Below are positions 34,901-46,683 of a stretch of 64,000 nucleotides of DNA, one piece after another. This DNA comes from Chlamydoabsidia padenii (lineage: Eukaryota > Mucoromycota > Mucoromycetes > Mucorales > Cunninghamellaceae), in contig JAIWND010000010.1 of assembly GCA_025330725.1 (NCBI GenBank), positions 434,001 through 498,000 of the forward strand. Reading direction: 5' to 3'. The translations under genes were made by a program, and so were the position numbers. The stretch's first letter is position 1. Each line of letters opens with the position of its first letter. A model generated the notes under the pieces. It saw nothing but the letters and a program-made list of their open reading frames with translations. It made no database searches and was not told where the DNA came from.

Positions 34901-35593
34901 AATATACACACACTCAACTCTGTTTAACTTTTGGTAGACATTGATCGATGTTGTGGATGATTTGGACTTCATCCTTTTTGAAAACTATATCAAACGCAAA
35001 TCAGCTCTGATTCGTGACATCATTCACCATGGCATCCTGATGAGTGGTATAGACTGGTATAGCATTTCCAAACCCACAGGTAAGAAAGGAAAAAACAACA
35101 AGAACAAGAGATTGGGGGGGGGTATTCAATCTGATGATCACTTGCTCATACTTGTACTCTTTTTATTTATAAAGAGGTACATTCATTCGTGTATGAAGCA
35201 TTAATGACATTGGTGATGGTCCATTCCCAGATTAGTGGTGTAGCCAAACAACTGGTACATCGGGCGCTCTCCTTTTTACTAGAAACCATGGCCAAAGACT
35301 GTTTAGAAAGTTTCCGTCAAGTGGAACGTTTTGGAATGGGTGGGATGCTTCAAGCGACTCTGGAAATCGAATTCATGCACCAAACACTCTCGCAATATGT
35401 TACACCAGCGGCATCAGATACCTTGCAACTTATCTATCAAACCATCGAACAAGCTTATGACCAACAACAACAACATTCGGGGAACCTACAATCCGAACTC
35501 AGTCATGTCAAGGAACTCTTGGTGTATAGCCGTAAAAGTACCGTGGTTCAATTCTTATGCTTCAAGCCCAACAAGGAACGTGGTAGGAAATAA
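31977..35593 (+). CDS. SEC5: exocyst complex component Sec5 (EXOC2)
   Basis: Sec5 is a rod-shaped subunit of the exocyst, which tethers secretory vesicles at growth sites. Eleven exons (31977-32278, 32349-32392, 32491-32769, 32854-32999, 33056-33309, 33408-33768, 33855-34254, 34322-34656, 34743-34859, 34938-35079, 35175-35593) give 932 residues; yeast Sec5 has 971. After a disordered start with DPLGLKPSIF, the family core begins STLMISNKNFNPRHFLLQVH and KDASYNDLVLGEKRL. It continues through SLVHNNFDRFVTAKNTIDHV, LPSSLLESIKQ, KGKYLYQTLK, and the later helical bundle with HYLEDWVLDP-like FHYLEDWVLDPYN. The protein is nearly all helical. It ends in FLCFKPNKERGRK, a basic tail. All splice sites are GT-AG and in frame. 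The exon 9 donor is followed by an A/G-rich stretch. Confidence 0.9.
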
Positions 35594-36067
35594 AATAGTA
35601 ATCTTTATCAATGGTACCACTTTTTTTTATTTTTTTTTTATTTGCTGAAGATTCTCTTTACTCTTATTCAAGTAATGGCATTGTCATCAGTATTATATGA
35701 TCTAGTACTTAGTCTTTTATACCTTTTTTTAATTAATCAATAAACTCGGTGGTGTTGGATGATGCATTACTATTGTTTGCGTTTTCAAAAAAAAAAAAAA
35801 AAAGTCCACTAGCCCTGACGAAGATGAAGCATATACCTACAACCCAATTACCTATCATCTACATAGTGGGTCTACTGCCTTTACTTTTGTATCCCCACGG
35901 ACTCGATAATGGGTGGACAGTATAAACTTGATTCAAGTAATTGGATATTATCAAAATTCATGCAACGCTGTCTCTTCCCTTGGTCTTCCTAATAGATTAC
36001 AGTATCTCCTTTTAATATATATGGGAATGAGAAGTCCAGCAAAAAACCGTATAATGTAATTGGGTAA
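35594..36067. other. 3' region of SEC5
   Basis: This AT-rich region contains an A tract at 35788-35803 and no gene that I can support. Confidence 0.5.
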
Positions 36068-36850
36068 TTATGGGGAGGAAACACTTTTATTGGGCGGTTT
36101 CACTTCGCAGACCGCGAGATCAAACTTGTTGATCCATGGTTTAACGAAAGCAACCCAATCAGGCTTCAACGCCTTTGTCGACTTTTCTTCCTTGGATGCC
36201 GTCAACCATCCATTTGCCCTAGAAAGTAAAAAACACTTGCATGGATTTGAATTTTACATGAATTTACCACTCCTGCTGCAATAGCGGTTCCTGGGAGAAA
36301 ACACCTTCAAGGATATCATCAAGATAACGAAGCACAAAAGTATCTTCGCAAGAACTTTCATTACTTTTCAAGGACAAGAAGGTCAATCGAGAGGCTTTAT
36401 CAAAAGGAAGAAAGATTTGGTAACCTGATGAGTCTTATAATACATCTATTTTTCATTAGATTCAATCACTTACAGGCGGAATAGGATACTGCCTGCGGTC
36501 AAATCAGTATCTTCTTCACTTGAGTTGGCTTCGTTCAACATATCAATGTATCTTTTCGTTGTTGTTTCCAGCATGTTGAAGGATCCTATAAGTCCAAAGG
36601 TGGTGTGCCGTAAACAAACATGATCATTTGAGCTATTATATCAGACTTACACTCAATAGGAGCGACCATTTCAGCACGTTGACGGACATTGAATGTTGTT
36701 CACAATGCATGATAGTTGAAAGATTGTTCATCACTTCACTACGGCTTTCAGTGTTCATATACTTTGTCACCGAGGACCGGGTGTCAGTTGAAAAGGGAAA
36801 GATGGAGAAAAGAGACTTATAATTGAAAAAGTTGCTATCACGCAAATATA
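36068..36850 (-). pseudogene. remnant of an unrecognised multi-exon gene
   Basis: On the minus strand four coding-like pieces lie in order. About 36845-36650 contains SVTKYMNTESRSEVMNNLS. About 36590-36474 contains MLETTTKRYIDMLNEANS and DLTAGSILFR. 36424-36268 contains YQIFLPFDKASRLTFL and LRYLDDILEGVFSQEPLL. 36218-36068 contains PDWVAFVKPWINKFDLAVCE followed by VKPPNKS and a stop. The last intron (36267-36219) is perfect and makes EWANGW across the junction. The join between the second and third piece is off by one base, and the first-to-second join makes a stop. The final piece resembles a type of hypothetical protein that I associate with Mucorales genomes (recollection, not tested). It may be a pseudogene or my boundaries may be wrong. 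Confidence 0.4.
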
Positions 36851-37016
36851 TATTTCTACTTGAAAGATTCGTAGATCTTTCAAATTCCCTTGTTCCTTAT
36901 TCAGATGTCCCTTTTCATACTTTCTTTTCTTTCTTACAAATGACAGGTAAAAGTCATCGCAAGTCTGGACTGACCAACATAAGAATCTTGTAGTTTAGCT
37001 TTTCCGGTAACTTATG

Positions 37017-37860
37017 TCGGAAATATGCTATAGTGTCCACATCGCCACTTTAATCATTAGCATCCGTTGACAATTGGTGCAATTAGAGCCCTTTCCAAAT
37101 CTTAGTAGAGGCAGGCGGGATCTGAAAATGAAATCTGGTTCCTCTACGACTTTTTTTTACTATACATCCTTTTTTTACAAAAGTCAGACTAAAACGATCT
37201 TAAGGCTGTATTATTCCATACAAGGTACTTGGTACAATGACCATTATGTAAAGTTTGTTGGAAATAGACTAAGGAATGCACATGGTCACTTTTGTCATTA
37301 GCATCACTTGTTCATTAAGGCAGTAGAGCTCTCTCAAGATTTCAAGCGAGAGTAAGCGGGTTTTGAAATAAGTTTGGTCTTGTGTGTCAATTTTCATTCT
37401 GCATCCTTTTTTTTTTTTTTTTTTTTTTTCACAAAAGTCAGGGTAAAATGATCTTGAGGCTATACTGCTCCATACAGTGGACTTTGTATATTGGCGATTA
37501 TGTAAAGTTTGCTGGAAATAGGCTATAATGTCTACATCGCCACTTTAATCATTAGCATCACTTGTTCATTAAGGTAGTATAGCTCTGTCAAGCTTCCAGG
37601 CGAGAGTAAGCGGGCTTTGAATTAAGTTTTGTCTTGTGTGTCAATTTTCATTCTACATCCGTTTTTTACAAAAGCCAGGTTAAAATGATCTTGAGGCTAT
37701 ACTGCTCGATACAGTGGACTTGGTACAATGGCCATTATGTAAAGTTTGTTGGAAATAGGCTAAGGAATGTTCATGGCCACTTTTGTCATGAGCAGCACTC
37801 GTCCATTATCTCAAGAATGAAGGCAAGGGTAAGCAGGTTTTGAAATAAGTTTGGTCTCAA
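37017..37860 (+). repeat. tandem array of a ~240-bp repeat (about 3.5 copies)
   Basis: Copies start at about 37017, 37259, 37512 and 37750 (the last incomplete), a period of 238-253 bp. Shared landmarks in each copy are GGAAATA-GCTA, CACTTT-ATCATTAGCA, a GCGGG-TTTGAA element, TCAATTTTCATTC, ACAAAAG-CAG and ATTATGTAAAGTTTG. Copies differ by 15-25% by eye and have no coding frame. The same unit occurs inverted at 48.7-49.3 kb. Confidence 0.75.
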
Positions 37861-38492
37861 AGGAAACCCGTAAATTCAAAGCCTATCGGGAATTCAATCT
37901 GCGTGATTTTTTGGTGAAGGGAAGGCTCGTCATAAAATCCGAAAAATGGAATTAAGGGGTGAGGGCACAAGTAGCATCCGTAAAGTTTGGTGAAAGCTAT
38001 TTTACCTCAAGCAAGTACATGGTATATCTCGCTGGCGAGTACAAGCGGGATTTGAAGTGATGTGGATCTGATAAGATTCCGTTCCAATGTTCCTTGTTTC
38101 TATTCACACAAAGATATAATGTTAAGGTTTATGGAATACAGCGAGTTTTTTTTTTTTTTTTTTTTGCCAAAGGGTTCAACAAAGTGTTGATTCCTGGCTT
38201 TCTTTTCTTCTCCTGATTCGGAAAGTATACATGGGATCAAGATCAAAGGAAGAAAAAAAAAAGATGACTAGCAAGCTAAATTAATCTGATAAAGGACCCT
38301 TTTTTATTTCTCCATTTTGTACCACCTTATACCACTAGCCCGTATAAGCGCACATTGTTCGATCTGATAAAAACGAAAAAGATCCAACATTCAAGGCATG
38401 TCTACCGGGATTTTAATTCCAAACCCCGATTGGGTGTTGCATTATAAAAGATGGATTGATGGATTTTTTTTTTTTTGTTTCTCTCAATCAAC
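37861..38492. other. spacer between repeat array and GPI-protein gene
   Basis: It holds a GCGGGATTTGAA copy (38045-38056), a T tract (38145-38163) and a weaker CCGGGATTTTAA copy at 38404-38415, about 77 bp before the next start codon. Nothing coding is seen. Confidence 0.5.
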
Positions 38493-39366
38493 ATGCGTCT
38501 ATCTCTTCTTGTTCTTGGTGCTGTTTCCTATACTGCTGCTCAAAACTGTAATCCCAGTTATAATGTGGCTTCCTCTGGTGCGTGCATGGATCAATGTGCT
38601 CAGGTAAACATCTTTCTATCCTCCACTAGGAGAATCTTGACCCTCTCTTTTTTTATAGGATGCTGGTGGATCCATTATTAGCGGGTATACAACCGATCCT
38701 GCTTCAGGCAACTTTATTAAATCATTAGGTGTTAATTGTGGCCGAGGTAAATCCCTCATTCACCTGTGATCATACCTACCCACTTTTTTATTTCTGGTAG
38801 GTACCCCTGAATACACTCAGTTCATGATCAAGGCTGGTACTTGTTGGACTACATGTGAAAAGTCGCAACAAGATGATTACATTCAGCGTGAATTCCCTCA
38901 ATCGTGTGGTTGGTATAATCAACACAAGGATGATAAGTGTGAACCTGCCACGACATCTACTGCCACTACTACTACCTCAGAAAGTAATCCTACGCCCACT
39001 GAAGCAACGACTACTACTACTTCAAATGCTCCTACACCTACAGATGTTACTACTCCTGATGGTAACACAAATGGTGGTGGTATGAATACTGGTGGTGATA
39101 ATGTTTCTCCAGGTATCACTTCTTCTTCTTCTTCCTCTACCTCCCTTCCTGCCACCAATGGTACCCTTCCTACTGTTAATGCCACTCTTCCTGCTGTTAA
39201 TACCACTCTCCCCGCTGCTAATGCCACTCTCCCCACTGCTAATGCCACTCTTACTAATGGTACCACCTCGACTGTGGCTAAACCTACTACATCCAATTCG
39301 CATCGTATACAAATTTCCAGTGCTATTGCTGTCATTGCCATCGGTGTTGCTGCTTTACTTTTTTAG
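38493..39366 (+). CDS. GPI-anchored, Ser/Thr-rich cell-surface protein
   Basis: The product is predicted to be secreted and attached to membrane or wall. Three exons (38493-38603, 38659-38746, 38801-39366) give 254 residues. Residues 1-17 are a signal peptide (MRLSLLVLGAVSYTAA). A small cysteine-containing domain follows (about 18-120) with at least eight Cys, including NCNPSYNVASSGACMDQCAQ, CWTTCEK and SCGWYNQHKDDKC. Then comes a long Thr/Ser/Pro stalk with a degenerate repeat of about six residues (NATLPA, NTTLPA, NATLPT) rich in N-glycosylation sites. The last 20 residues are hydrophobic after SNSHRIQ, as for a GPI signal. The Cys domain is not one that I can name. Ala/Leu-coding repeats produce meaningless antisense frames. 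Confidence 0.8.
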
Positions 39367-39569
39367 ATCACCTATATCAAACCCTATTCAGTATCACCTA
39401 ATCTATAATGTCACAATGATAATAAAAAAAGATCGACCTTTATATGATTAACCTTGTCTTTATTGTGTATTATGGTTAAATAGGTAAAGAGGGTGTGTAT
39501 ATGTATGTGCTATATGCCAAATAAAGGGGGAGGAGGTGTTTATACTAATACCAGAAGTGTGTAAATCTA

Positions 39570-41947
39570 TCAAGAGGCCATCAATGCAGATTTAAGTAGC
39601 GATGTCATCTTCACTTGATCCATTTCCTGTGTATCATCGTCCTTGTTGTCCACATTATTATTGTCGTCGTTCATATCGTCGTCGATTCCTGATACTTTTT
39701 TATCTAATCGAAGTCGAATATCCGCCATGGCGAGAATTTGGTGTTCAATCGTATGATCCGAGAGTAACTTGTAAATGACCACATCCTTGGTTTGTCCTAC
39801 ACGATGAGCACGGTCTTCGGCTTGTTTATCGTTTTGAGGGTTAAAGTCCATATCATACATGACAACAACACTAAACAAGAAGGTTAGTCCCATTGGTGAA
39901 GTTTACATTGTTATGTGATCACCTACTTTGCCGAGGTCAAATTGATCCCAAACCCACCCGCTTTAGTACTTAGTAAAAAGACATCTAGGGACTTGTTTTG
40001 ATTGAATTCGTCAATGATATCTTGTCGTTCGCCCACCTTGGTTGTACCATCCAGTCGAAGAAAAGACATGCCAATAGTTTTCATCACAGGTTCGAGGATA
40101 TCCAGCACACTGGTAAATTGACTAAAGAGTAGCACCTTGTTTCCAGCTTGTTTCATTCGAGGGAGTAATTGTCGTAGGTATTGAATCTTGCCTGAATCCA
40201 TCCATTCTTCGTTGATTAGTCTATGGTGTCGGATAGTCTACATGTATCAAAAAAAAAAAAAAAAAAAAAAAAGTTGGTTAGTTAGTCAGTCAATTAATCA
40301 TCCCTTCTCGTTCATGTTCAACTTACTTTATGTTCGCAGCAAAGTCTATTTAGTTCAAAATCAGTCATGACCTCCATGTCTTCATAGATATATTGTTCTT
40401 CAGAGTCCCAATAGCGTTCTTCCTTTCTGATTTCCTTGGCCATCTGCTTGATCTTGTCGTTGTTGTATATATATCGGAATAAGAGAGGATGATCGGCCGC
40501 CTTACGCAATTGCATGACAATGTTGCTAAGTTTATCCATCTTCTTATTACCATTGTTGTCCACCATCACATCGTTATATCGTTGCTGAGAATCCGCAACA
40601 ATTTGAGCATAGATCGATTGTTGATTGGGTGTCATTGGACAATATTCGACATGGTGTAATTTCTTTGGTAAATGGATGAGCACTTGAGCTTTTCGTCGAC
40701 GGAGTACAAATGGTGTCATCATTTTTTTAGCACGCTGGATCCGTTGTCTTGATAACATTTGTGCTGTATTGGTCGCATGAGTAGTATTAGTAGTGTTGGA
40801 TGTTGTCGTTTTTGTTGTTGCTGTTGTTGTTTTCGAATCGTCACCACCACCACCACCACCACCAGATTTGAGTTTGAAGATCTTGCGGACATCCTCTTCA
40901 TTACCAGAGAATACATTGGGCATGATAAAGATAAGTAGTGAGACCAGTTCTTGAAGATTGTTTTGTAAAGGTGTACCAGTCAATAAAAGTCGAAAAGGTA
41001 TCCCTAGGCGCATGAGATGGGTATATCGAGCACTAGTATAGTTCTTGACCATATGTCCTTCGTCGAGAATCATAGACTTGCACCGGAGCCGTCGTAAAAA
41101 GTTGCGATCTTCCACCTGACCCGCTGCAATTGCGTAAGTCGTCACCACAGCTTGAATGTTCTTGAGATCATCGAGTATATCATGTTGTAATTCCCGCCGT
41201 TCGGTTTGAGATCCATAGTAGCATCGCACCTCCAAACCAGGGCAGAATCGTTCGAATTCCCGCATCCAATTATCCAAGGTAGATGAAGGCACCACAATCA
41301 TATGCGGACCAGATTCGCCCAATTCATGCAACCTTCCTAAAAAGCTGATCACTTGTGCCGTTTTGCCCAATCCCATTTCGTCCGCCAGAATACCAGAAAT
41401 CTTTTTGCGATACAGTAGAAGCATCCAATTAACACCAGTGATTTGATATGATTTCAGTTTGAATTCAGGGTTCACAATGTCAGGTTGTTGTGTCAAGAAA
41501 CCAGTCATTGCATCCTTATAAAGAGCGCTGTTAATGTTCAATTTCTTATTGCTGTTATTGTTATTGTTGATACCCAATTTCACCAGTTGTGTTCCCGTGT
41601 CATCCTTGTCGTCCGTGTCATTTGCTGATCCAATCCTTCTCCACACATCCAAGATATCTTGTAACTGTCCACCCAAATCTTCAGTCTTTTGTATGATTTG
41701 ATCCACCGCAGAGTATCCTTCCAGAGCCTCCATATAATCCACCACAAACTTGTTACTGAGACCACGTTCCTGCTTGAGCTTGTTTTGGAGATCTTCAATG
41801 CTGTCAAAAGGTCGCAATTTGATGAGTTTTTCCGCCGTGGCCAATTTACATCCCACCACATCCATGATATCTTGAGGTTGAGCAGAATTGTAAAATTTAA
41901 CCGTCTGAGCTTCTTGTTGTAATCGATGTTGTTCCAGTCTTTCTTCT

Positions 41948-41979
<32 letters not shown>

Positions 41980-42624
41980 AGGTTCTGAAGAAGAAGAGTA
42001 AATGTGCTGGATATGTCGTGGGGTATGTGGTGAACTAGTGACTTGATCGAGCTGTTTCTGGTGTGAGGTCTTGAGATGATATAGTGCCGTTTTAAAGTCG
42101 CCTTGATGTTCCTGTAACGCCTGGAGAGCGTCTTCACGAGCCAAGCCTGGGATTTCAGTACGTAATAAAGCCACCTTGTTGTGTGTAGAGGAAGTACCCA
42201 GCTGTTCAGAGTCACTGTCCCTTGTCGTCAATTGCCTGCTGTTGTGCTTAATACCACTGTCCATGTCGTCATCGCTGTCATCGGCCAAGTGGTGATTTCG
42301 TACCCGTCTTCGTTTCTTTGCATTGCGTTTGACAGATCCATTGTCATTGTCTTCCTCATCGCTACTGATAAGCAAGCGTCGAGTGGCTTCGATTGTTGTC
42401 ACGATTCCTTTTCCACCCGGATTGTTTGAAGGTGTATCAGGTTGGTACCCAAAGGACGAGATCTTTTTGGCGATATCCTTGGTGTCGCATTTGGTGTTAT
42501 TCCGTTGTGGACTAGGTGTTTGTGGTTGAGTAGAAGGATCATGAGAAGGTGGGAAGTACAAGAGACTTTGGCGAGTTTTTGTTGAGAGTGCCGTAGGTCG
42601 ATTGGATAAGGAAGAGAAAGCCAT
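39570..42624 (-). CDS. FUN30: SNF2-family chromatin remodeler, Fun30/SMARCAD1 type
   Basis: This ATP-dependent remodeler acts in silent chromatin maintenance and DNA-end resection. Three exons (42624-40327, 40237-39927, 39870-39570) give 969 residues. A CUE-like ubiquitin-binding motif lies at about 155-190 (EIPGLAREDALQALQEHQGD). The ATPase has KSYQITGVNWMLLLYRK, Walker A DEMGLGKTAQ, Walker B DEGHMVKN (DEGH rather than DEAH is typical of this subfamily), LTGTPLQNN, then helicase C with KVLLFSQFTSVLDIL, STKAGGFGINLT and DRAHRVGQTK. Asp-rich runs (about 215-225), poly-Gly and poly-Thr insertions occur. The N-terminus is disordered and basic. Exon joins are all GT-AG and in frame. Subfamily call rests on CUE plus DEGH plus overall layout. 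Confidence 0.9.
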
Positions 42625-43027
42625 GGTCGCACTTAAAAAAAAAAAAAAGGAGAAAAGAGAGACAGGAATGAAAAAAAAAAAAAAAAAAAAAAAAAAACTT
42701 TTTTAAACGCGCTAGGAAGTTTAAAAGTCCGACCCATCAGTTTTGCAAGTGGGTGCTTCAAAGAGTGCCAATATTTGACTATAGTTAGCAAGTATGAGAA
42801 CTATATTTATATATAAAGTTATATATGTTGTAATAAACAGTAACTTTCATGTGGATCAAGGATGTCATCACTTCAAGCAACTAGAGATATTCATTGATAT
42901 CTAAAAAGGTGGTCATTGATCATTAGTAAAGTTATGCATATCAGTTTCAAACCCGCAGTAATCATCGAGTATTACAACAAGGTCATCTTTATTAATTCCA
43001 ATTAACAAACTAATACTAATCTATATA
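42625..43027. other. promoter of the SNF2 gene and 3' end of the epoxide hydrolase
   Basis: Two A tracts (42633-42645, 42670-42696) stand close to the SNF2 start. A TTTCAAACCCGC variant of the recurrent element is at 42945-42956. No gene is seen. Confidence 0.5.
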
Positions 43028-44704
43028 CTACAGTTTCGACGTCTTGCTCATCTTGCGGAGTTTACCACCAAATTGTTGCAAATCCTTGACCAATAATTTA
43101 TCAGCTTCCAATCCAGGGAAGTGCCCACCCTACACACCAAATTGAAACAAAGCATGAGTATTGTATAGATTCCTTTTTTTTTTTTTTTTCCACCACTTAC
43201 CGTTGTATGTTCTTCATATTGTTGCAAATTAGCTGATGTTTCCAGCCATTCCTTGGGGAGCTAAAGGAATAATTAGTCAGTCAGATACTTGTTTCTATCT
43301 TTTATCCTATTACCTTTGCAATATCAAATGCAAAGTTGCTGATAGCCGTAGGTACATGCACCCGAGCAAATACCACCTTGAACATTTCATAGTGATGTAG
43401 GCATTCATAGTAGATCCGAATGGACGAAGACATTGAGTTGGTCATGTAATAAAGTGTTACCTATAATAATAATAATAAACCAATGAATGAGCCACCCACA
43501 TCCTTTCCATGTTATGATCCTCTGACTTACCTGAGTCAAGAACTCGTCTGATGATACAGTAGGAGGAAGTGAGACAGATTGTGCTTCCTTGTCATCTGTA
43601 TGATAAGTCCATTCATGATACTTTTCCAACATCCAAGCTATATATATATATAGATATAAAGATAAATTTAATCAGTCAATTCCCCCTCCCATCATCCATA
43701 TAGTTTTAATTACATACCCATCAACCCAAGAGGACTATCCGTCAATCCATAAGCCAAAGTATACGGCCGAGTTCCTTGAATGGCACGATACCCACATCCA
43801 TAATACAATTCGGCGTTGGCAAAAGTAGCCCAATTCAGCACGGTTTTCCCTTGACCATACACCCGATCAAACCCCAAGAGCAGACTGGAGAAGAATTTGA
43901 TGACATTGATAGGATGGTACACTAGGTTTCTTGGCGAAGGAACGGGGGGTAAAAAGAAGGACAAGTTGGTATGGAAGGCCTTGCAATGATCGCTGTGGTG
44001 TGCCGCGGTGTATTTGCCAATGATCGCACCCCAATCGCCACCTGACCACATATACTTTGTGTACCCGAGCTTGACCATCAAGGCATTCATCGTCGCTGAC
44101 ATCTTGGCCACACCATAGCCTGTAGTTGTAGGGGCATCTGAGAATCCAAATCCTGGTAGACTGGGGACTACCACATGGAATGCCTATATATATGTATAAA
44201 TGAGAAGATCAGTCCAACCTGTCAACTTTTTTTTTTATTGCTATTGTACCTGAGCACCATTGAGCCCATCGCGTAAAGGAGCAATCACTTTGTGGAATTC
44301 GTAAAAAGTGGATGGCCAGCCATGACATAAGAGGATAGGAATAGCATTAGGATGGGGTGAAGGTTCATGGATAAAGTGAATGTTCAAGCCGTCAATCTTG
44401 GTGTGGTAATGCTTCCATTGGTTGATTTCTTGTCTTGCTTTTTCAAAGTCGTAATCATGTTGCCACGTGTCCGCCATTGACTTGACAGCCCAGGTTGGTG
44501 CCCCTATTCGTTTATTACATAAAAGAAAAGAAAAATGTCAGTAAAGATGAAGTGCCAAAAGAGGGTCGAGTTTTTACCATATTCCCAGCCAACTTTGGTT
44601 TCAAGTTCATTAGGATAAGTAGCATCAGCCAACTTTTCTTGCAGTTGATTCTTTTGCTTGTCTGAAAGACTAGGTACGACAAAAGGTATAATATCTTGTT
44701 GCAT
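43028..44704 (-). CDS. epoxide hydrolase (alpha/beta-hydrolase with EHN domain)
   Basis: This enzyme opens epoxides to diols, used for detoxification or secondary metabolism. Seven exons (44704-44578, 44503-44250, 44183-43718, 43637-43531, 43460-43314, 43260-43201, 43129-43028) give 420 residues. The N-terminal EHN segment has SLSDKQKNQLQEKLADATYP and the following W-containing YGAPTW region. The oxyanion HGWP motif is in LLCHGWPSTFYEF; the nucleophile Asp is in SGGDWGAIIG; the catalytic His sits in GGHFPGLE near the C-terminus. A lid with two Tyr-containing stretches (AELYYGCGYRA, IYYECLHHYEMF) lies between. Microsomal-type family, no membrane anchor seen. TTCATATCCCGC lies 97 bp upstream. 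Confidence 0.9.
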
Positions 44705-45132
44705 TGTGTTATGAGAGAGATTGGGTGAATGGGGTTCTGGTTTTATAAGCAAAAGAAAAAGGTTCACGAAAAAGGCGAGTTAAAAATGACAAGTTCGTTA
44801 TTTCATATCCCGCATCGTGCAACCAAAGTCAGTTGATGCATGTGATATCCCACAGGTTTGGATGGGGTTATGCCTTTCACTTGATACTTTCCAACACGCT
44901 TTCGTCATCCTCACACTTGTTATATGTAACTGACCAAGGATATCAGTACAGTGCAGGATGCATCGATCAAGCGCACAACTAGCGACGTAGAAGAATTTCA
45001 ACATCCTATGCCCTCCTCTACTCGATAGCAACCGGACTTTGAAATATTATGTGGCCATATAACCCCAGCGAGAATAAACCATCTTTTTTTTTTTTCATTT
45101 ACATTTATCATTTTATAAAAAGAAAGCCCAAC
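44705..45132. other. spacer between epoxide hydrolase and U2 snRNA
   Basis: It contains the element at 44802 and a weaker CCGGACTTTGAA at 45032-45043. No coding frame is supported. Confidence 0.45.
44802..44813 (+). promoter_or_regulatory. variant of the recurrent element before epoxide hydrolase
   Basis: TTCATATCCCGC differs at one base from the main form and lies 97 bp upstream of the epoxide hydrolase ATG, in the opposite orientation to the gene. Confidence 0.35.
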
Positions 45133-45320
45133 TCGACGTCACATTGCAAAAAGTGTAAGGCAAAGGACATCAATGGACGAATGAGGTAGCAAGCCAGAGC
45201 TCAATCGTCCAGGCGCAAAAAAATAAGAATAACAACAGCCATACTATGTACGGCATTATAGTTGTTAAACTATAAAGAACAGATACTACACTTGATCTTA
45301 GCCAAAAGGCCTGAGAGGAT
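45133..45320 (-). ncRNA. U2 spliceosomal snRNA
   Basis: On the minus strand, from 45320, the sequence begins ATCCTCTCAGGCCTTTTGGC, then AAGATCAAGTGTAGTATCTG with the GTAGTA branch-point recognition segment, then TTCTTTATAGTTTAA. An Sm site ATTTTTTTG (45216-45224) follows stem-loop IIb. A stem-loop III-like hairpin with GGACGA/TCGTCC arms lies at 45175-45210, and a last hairpin ends about 45135. Length is about 188 nt, as in other eukaryotes. The 5' end is exact to a few nt; the 3' end is estimated from the last hairpin. Confidence 0.95.
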
Positions 45321-45352
45321 AAGGTTTCATCGAGTTTCGTAAGAAAGCTGTC

Positions 45353-45360
45353 CTTTTATA
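45353..45360 (-). promoter_or_regulatory. TATA box of the U2 snRNA gene
   Basis: TATAAAAG on the minus strand ends 32 nt before the mapped U2 5' end, in the position of an RNA polymerase TATA element. No other element is needed to explain the start. Confidence 0.5.
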
Positions 45361-45467
45361 CTTTTTCAAAAGTCCAAGGGGCGCAGTTTCGGCCATTGAA
45401 CTTGGGGACCCGAGTAAAGATCTGAAAACTAAAAAAAAAATTAATGCATTTTAACCCCGACACTGTC

Positions 45468-45479
45468 TTCAATTCCCGA
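45468..45479 (+). promoter_or_regulatory. variant of the recurrent element before PQ-loop gene
   Basis: TTCAATTCCCGA lies 80 bp before the PQ-loop start codon. A related TTTAACCCCGA is a few bases upstream. Confidence 0.35.
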
Positions 45480-45559
45480 TTACATTTTTTGCATAATACC
45501 CGCCACATTTTCTTTTCTTCCCCTTTCTTTCTTTCCTTTTTTTAATTTATTTATCAAAC

Positions 45560-46683
45560 ATGTCAGATACATTTGAATTGCCGGTTTGTGAGCCTCATCA
45601 TGATGCTACCTCATTATATATCAGTGGGTTTTTATGTATTGGGCTCGTTGTATCTTATCTCCCACAGGTAACTCAACACATACATGGAAAAGAAAACTGT
45701 GCCTCCCTTTTTAACAATTCTTTTCACGGTAGCATCACCGTATTATATCTAATAAAACAAGCGAAGGATTTAGTCCTTGGTTTTTACTTTTAGGTGTGGT
45801 ATCATCTACTTCCAGCTTCTTCAACATTATCTTGTTACAATGGCATGACATTATTTGTTGCCAATCTTTAGTAAGTATGTATGTAACCCCCCCTTCACCT
45901 CAAAAAAAAAAATAGCAATGTCTAATGATTGTGAATACTATTTTTATAGGCAGCCGGATCTTGTTTGGAGAGTCTGATGGGTGTGATTCAAATTGGAATA
46001 CAATGGATGATGTTCTCACTAGTGTAAATAGGAAAGAAAAGAAAAAAGACAATATATCTTCTCAATTGACACTTCCTTTTTTAGATTTGCTCTTTTCTTG
46101 GTATACTTTCCTGATGATCGAAAACGACATCAATCAAGTCATGCTGTTATCTCAAATGAATGGAAAGTATCACTGACCATTGCTGGTCTTTGCCTTGGTC
46201 ATCTTGCCCTCTCCTTTTTCATATCACTTGGTTTGCTCAGTTTTGTGGGTGGGCCTGACAATCATCGGTGGACAAACTTGTGGGCGGGATTCCTTGGTAT
46301 CCTAAGTATGATCTTGGCTGGTATGCAGTACTTGCCTCAAATATGGAAAACTTGGAAACAGAAATCAGTGGGAGCTCTCAGTATCCCAATGATGATGCTA
46401 CAAACACCAGGTAAGAAAAGTAATACACCAAGCTCTAGTAGAGGGGTTTTTAACATGTCATCTTATAGGTACTGCATTGTTTGTCTATTCATTGATGAAT
46501 CGACAAGGAATCAATTGGACGGCATGGATTACATATTTGGTGACTGGTGTATTGCAAGGAATGCTCTTGTCTTTATGCATCGCTTGGTATTTCAGGAATA
46601 AATCATTGGCCGACAAGGAATCATCCAACTTGCCCCTCTCTTCCTCGGGTGAAACTAGTCAACTTTTGATCGTTAGTCATTGA
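45560..46683 (+). CDS. PQ-loop repeat membrane protein
   Basis: PQ-loop proteins are seven-helix membrane proteins, several of which export amino acids from vacuoles or lysosomes. Five exons (45560-45667, 45733-45870, 45950-46023, 46085-46410, 46469-46683) give 286 residues. The first PQ-loop is SYLPQHHRIISNKTSEGFSP, split by intron 1 just after the PQ. The second is QYLPQIWKTWKQKSVGALSI. Helices around them include GFLCIGLVVSYLPQ, LGILSMILAGMQYLP and a terminal VTGVLQGMLLSLCIAWYF. A short luminal loop (SHAVISNEW) follows helix 4. The C-terminal tail is Ser-rich. Both PQ dipeptides are intact. Close families include yeast Ypq proteins; the substrate is not inferable. Confidence 0.86.

Noticed and set aside
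37017..37860. CRISPR array or coding tandem repeat
   Set aside because: Units are ~240 bp, diverged and without short direct repeats plus unique spacers; the frame is not open.
38919..39341. 140-codon antisense frame in the GPI-protein gene, rich in Val/Gly
   Set aside because: Complement of the Thr/Ala/Pro-rich repeats; composition artefact.
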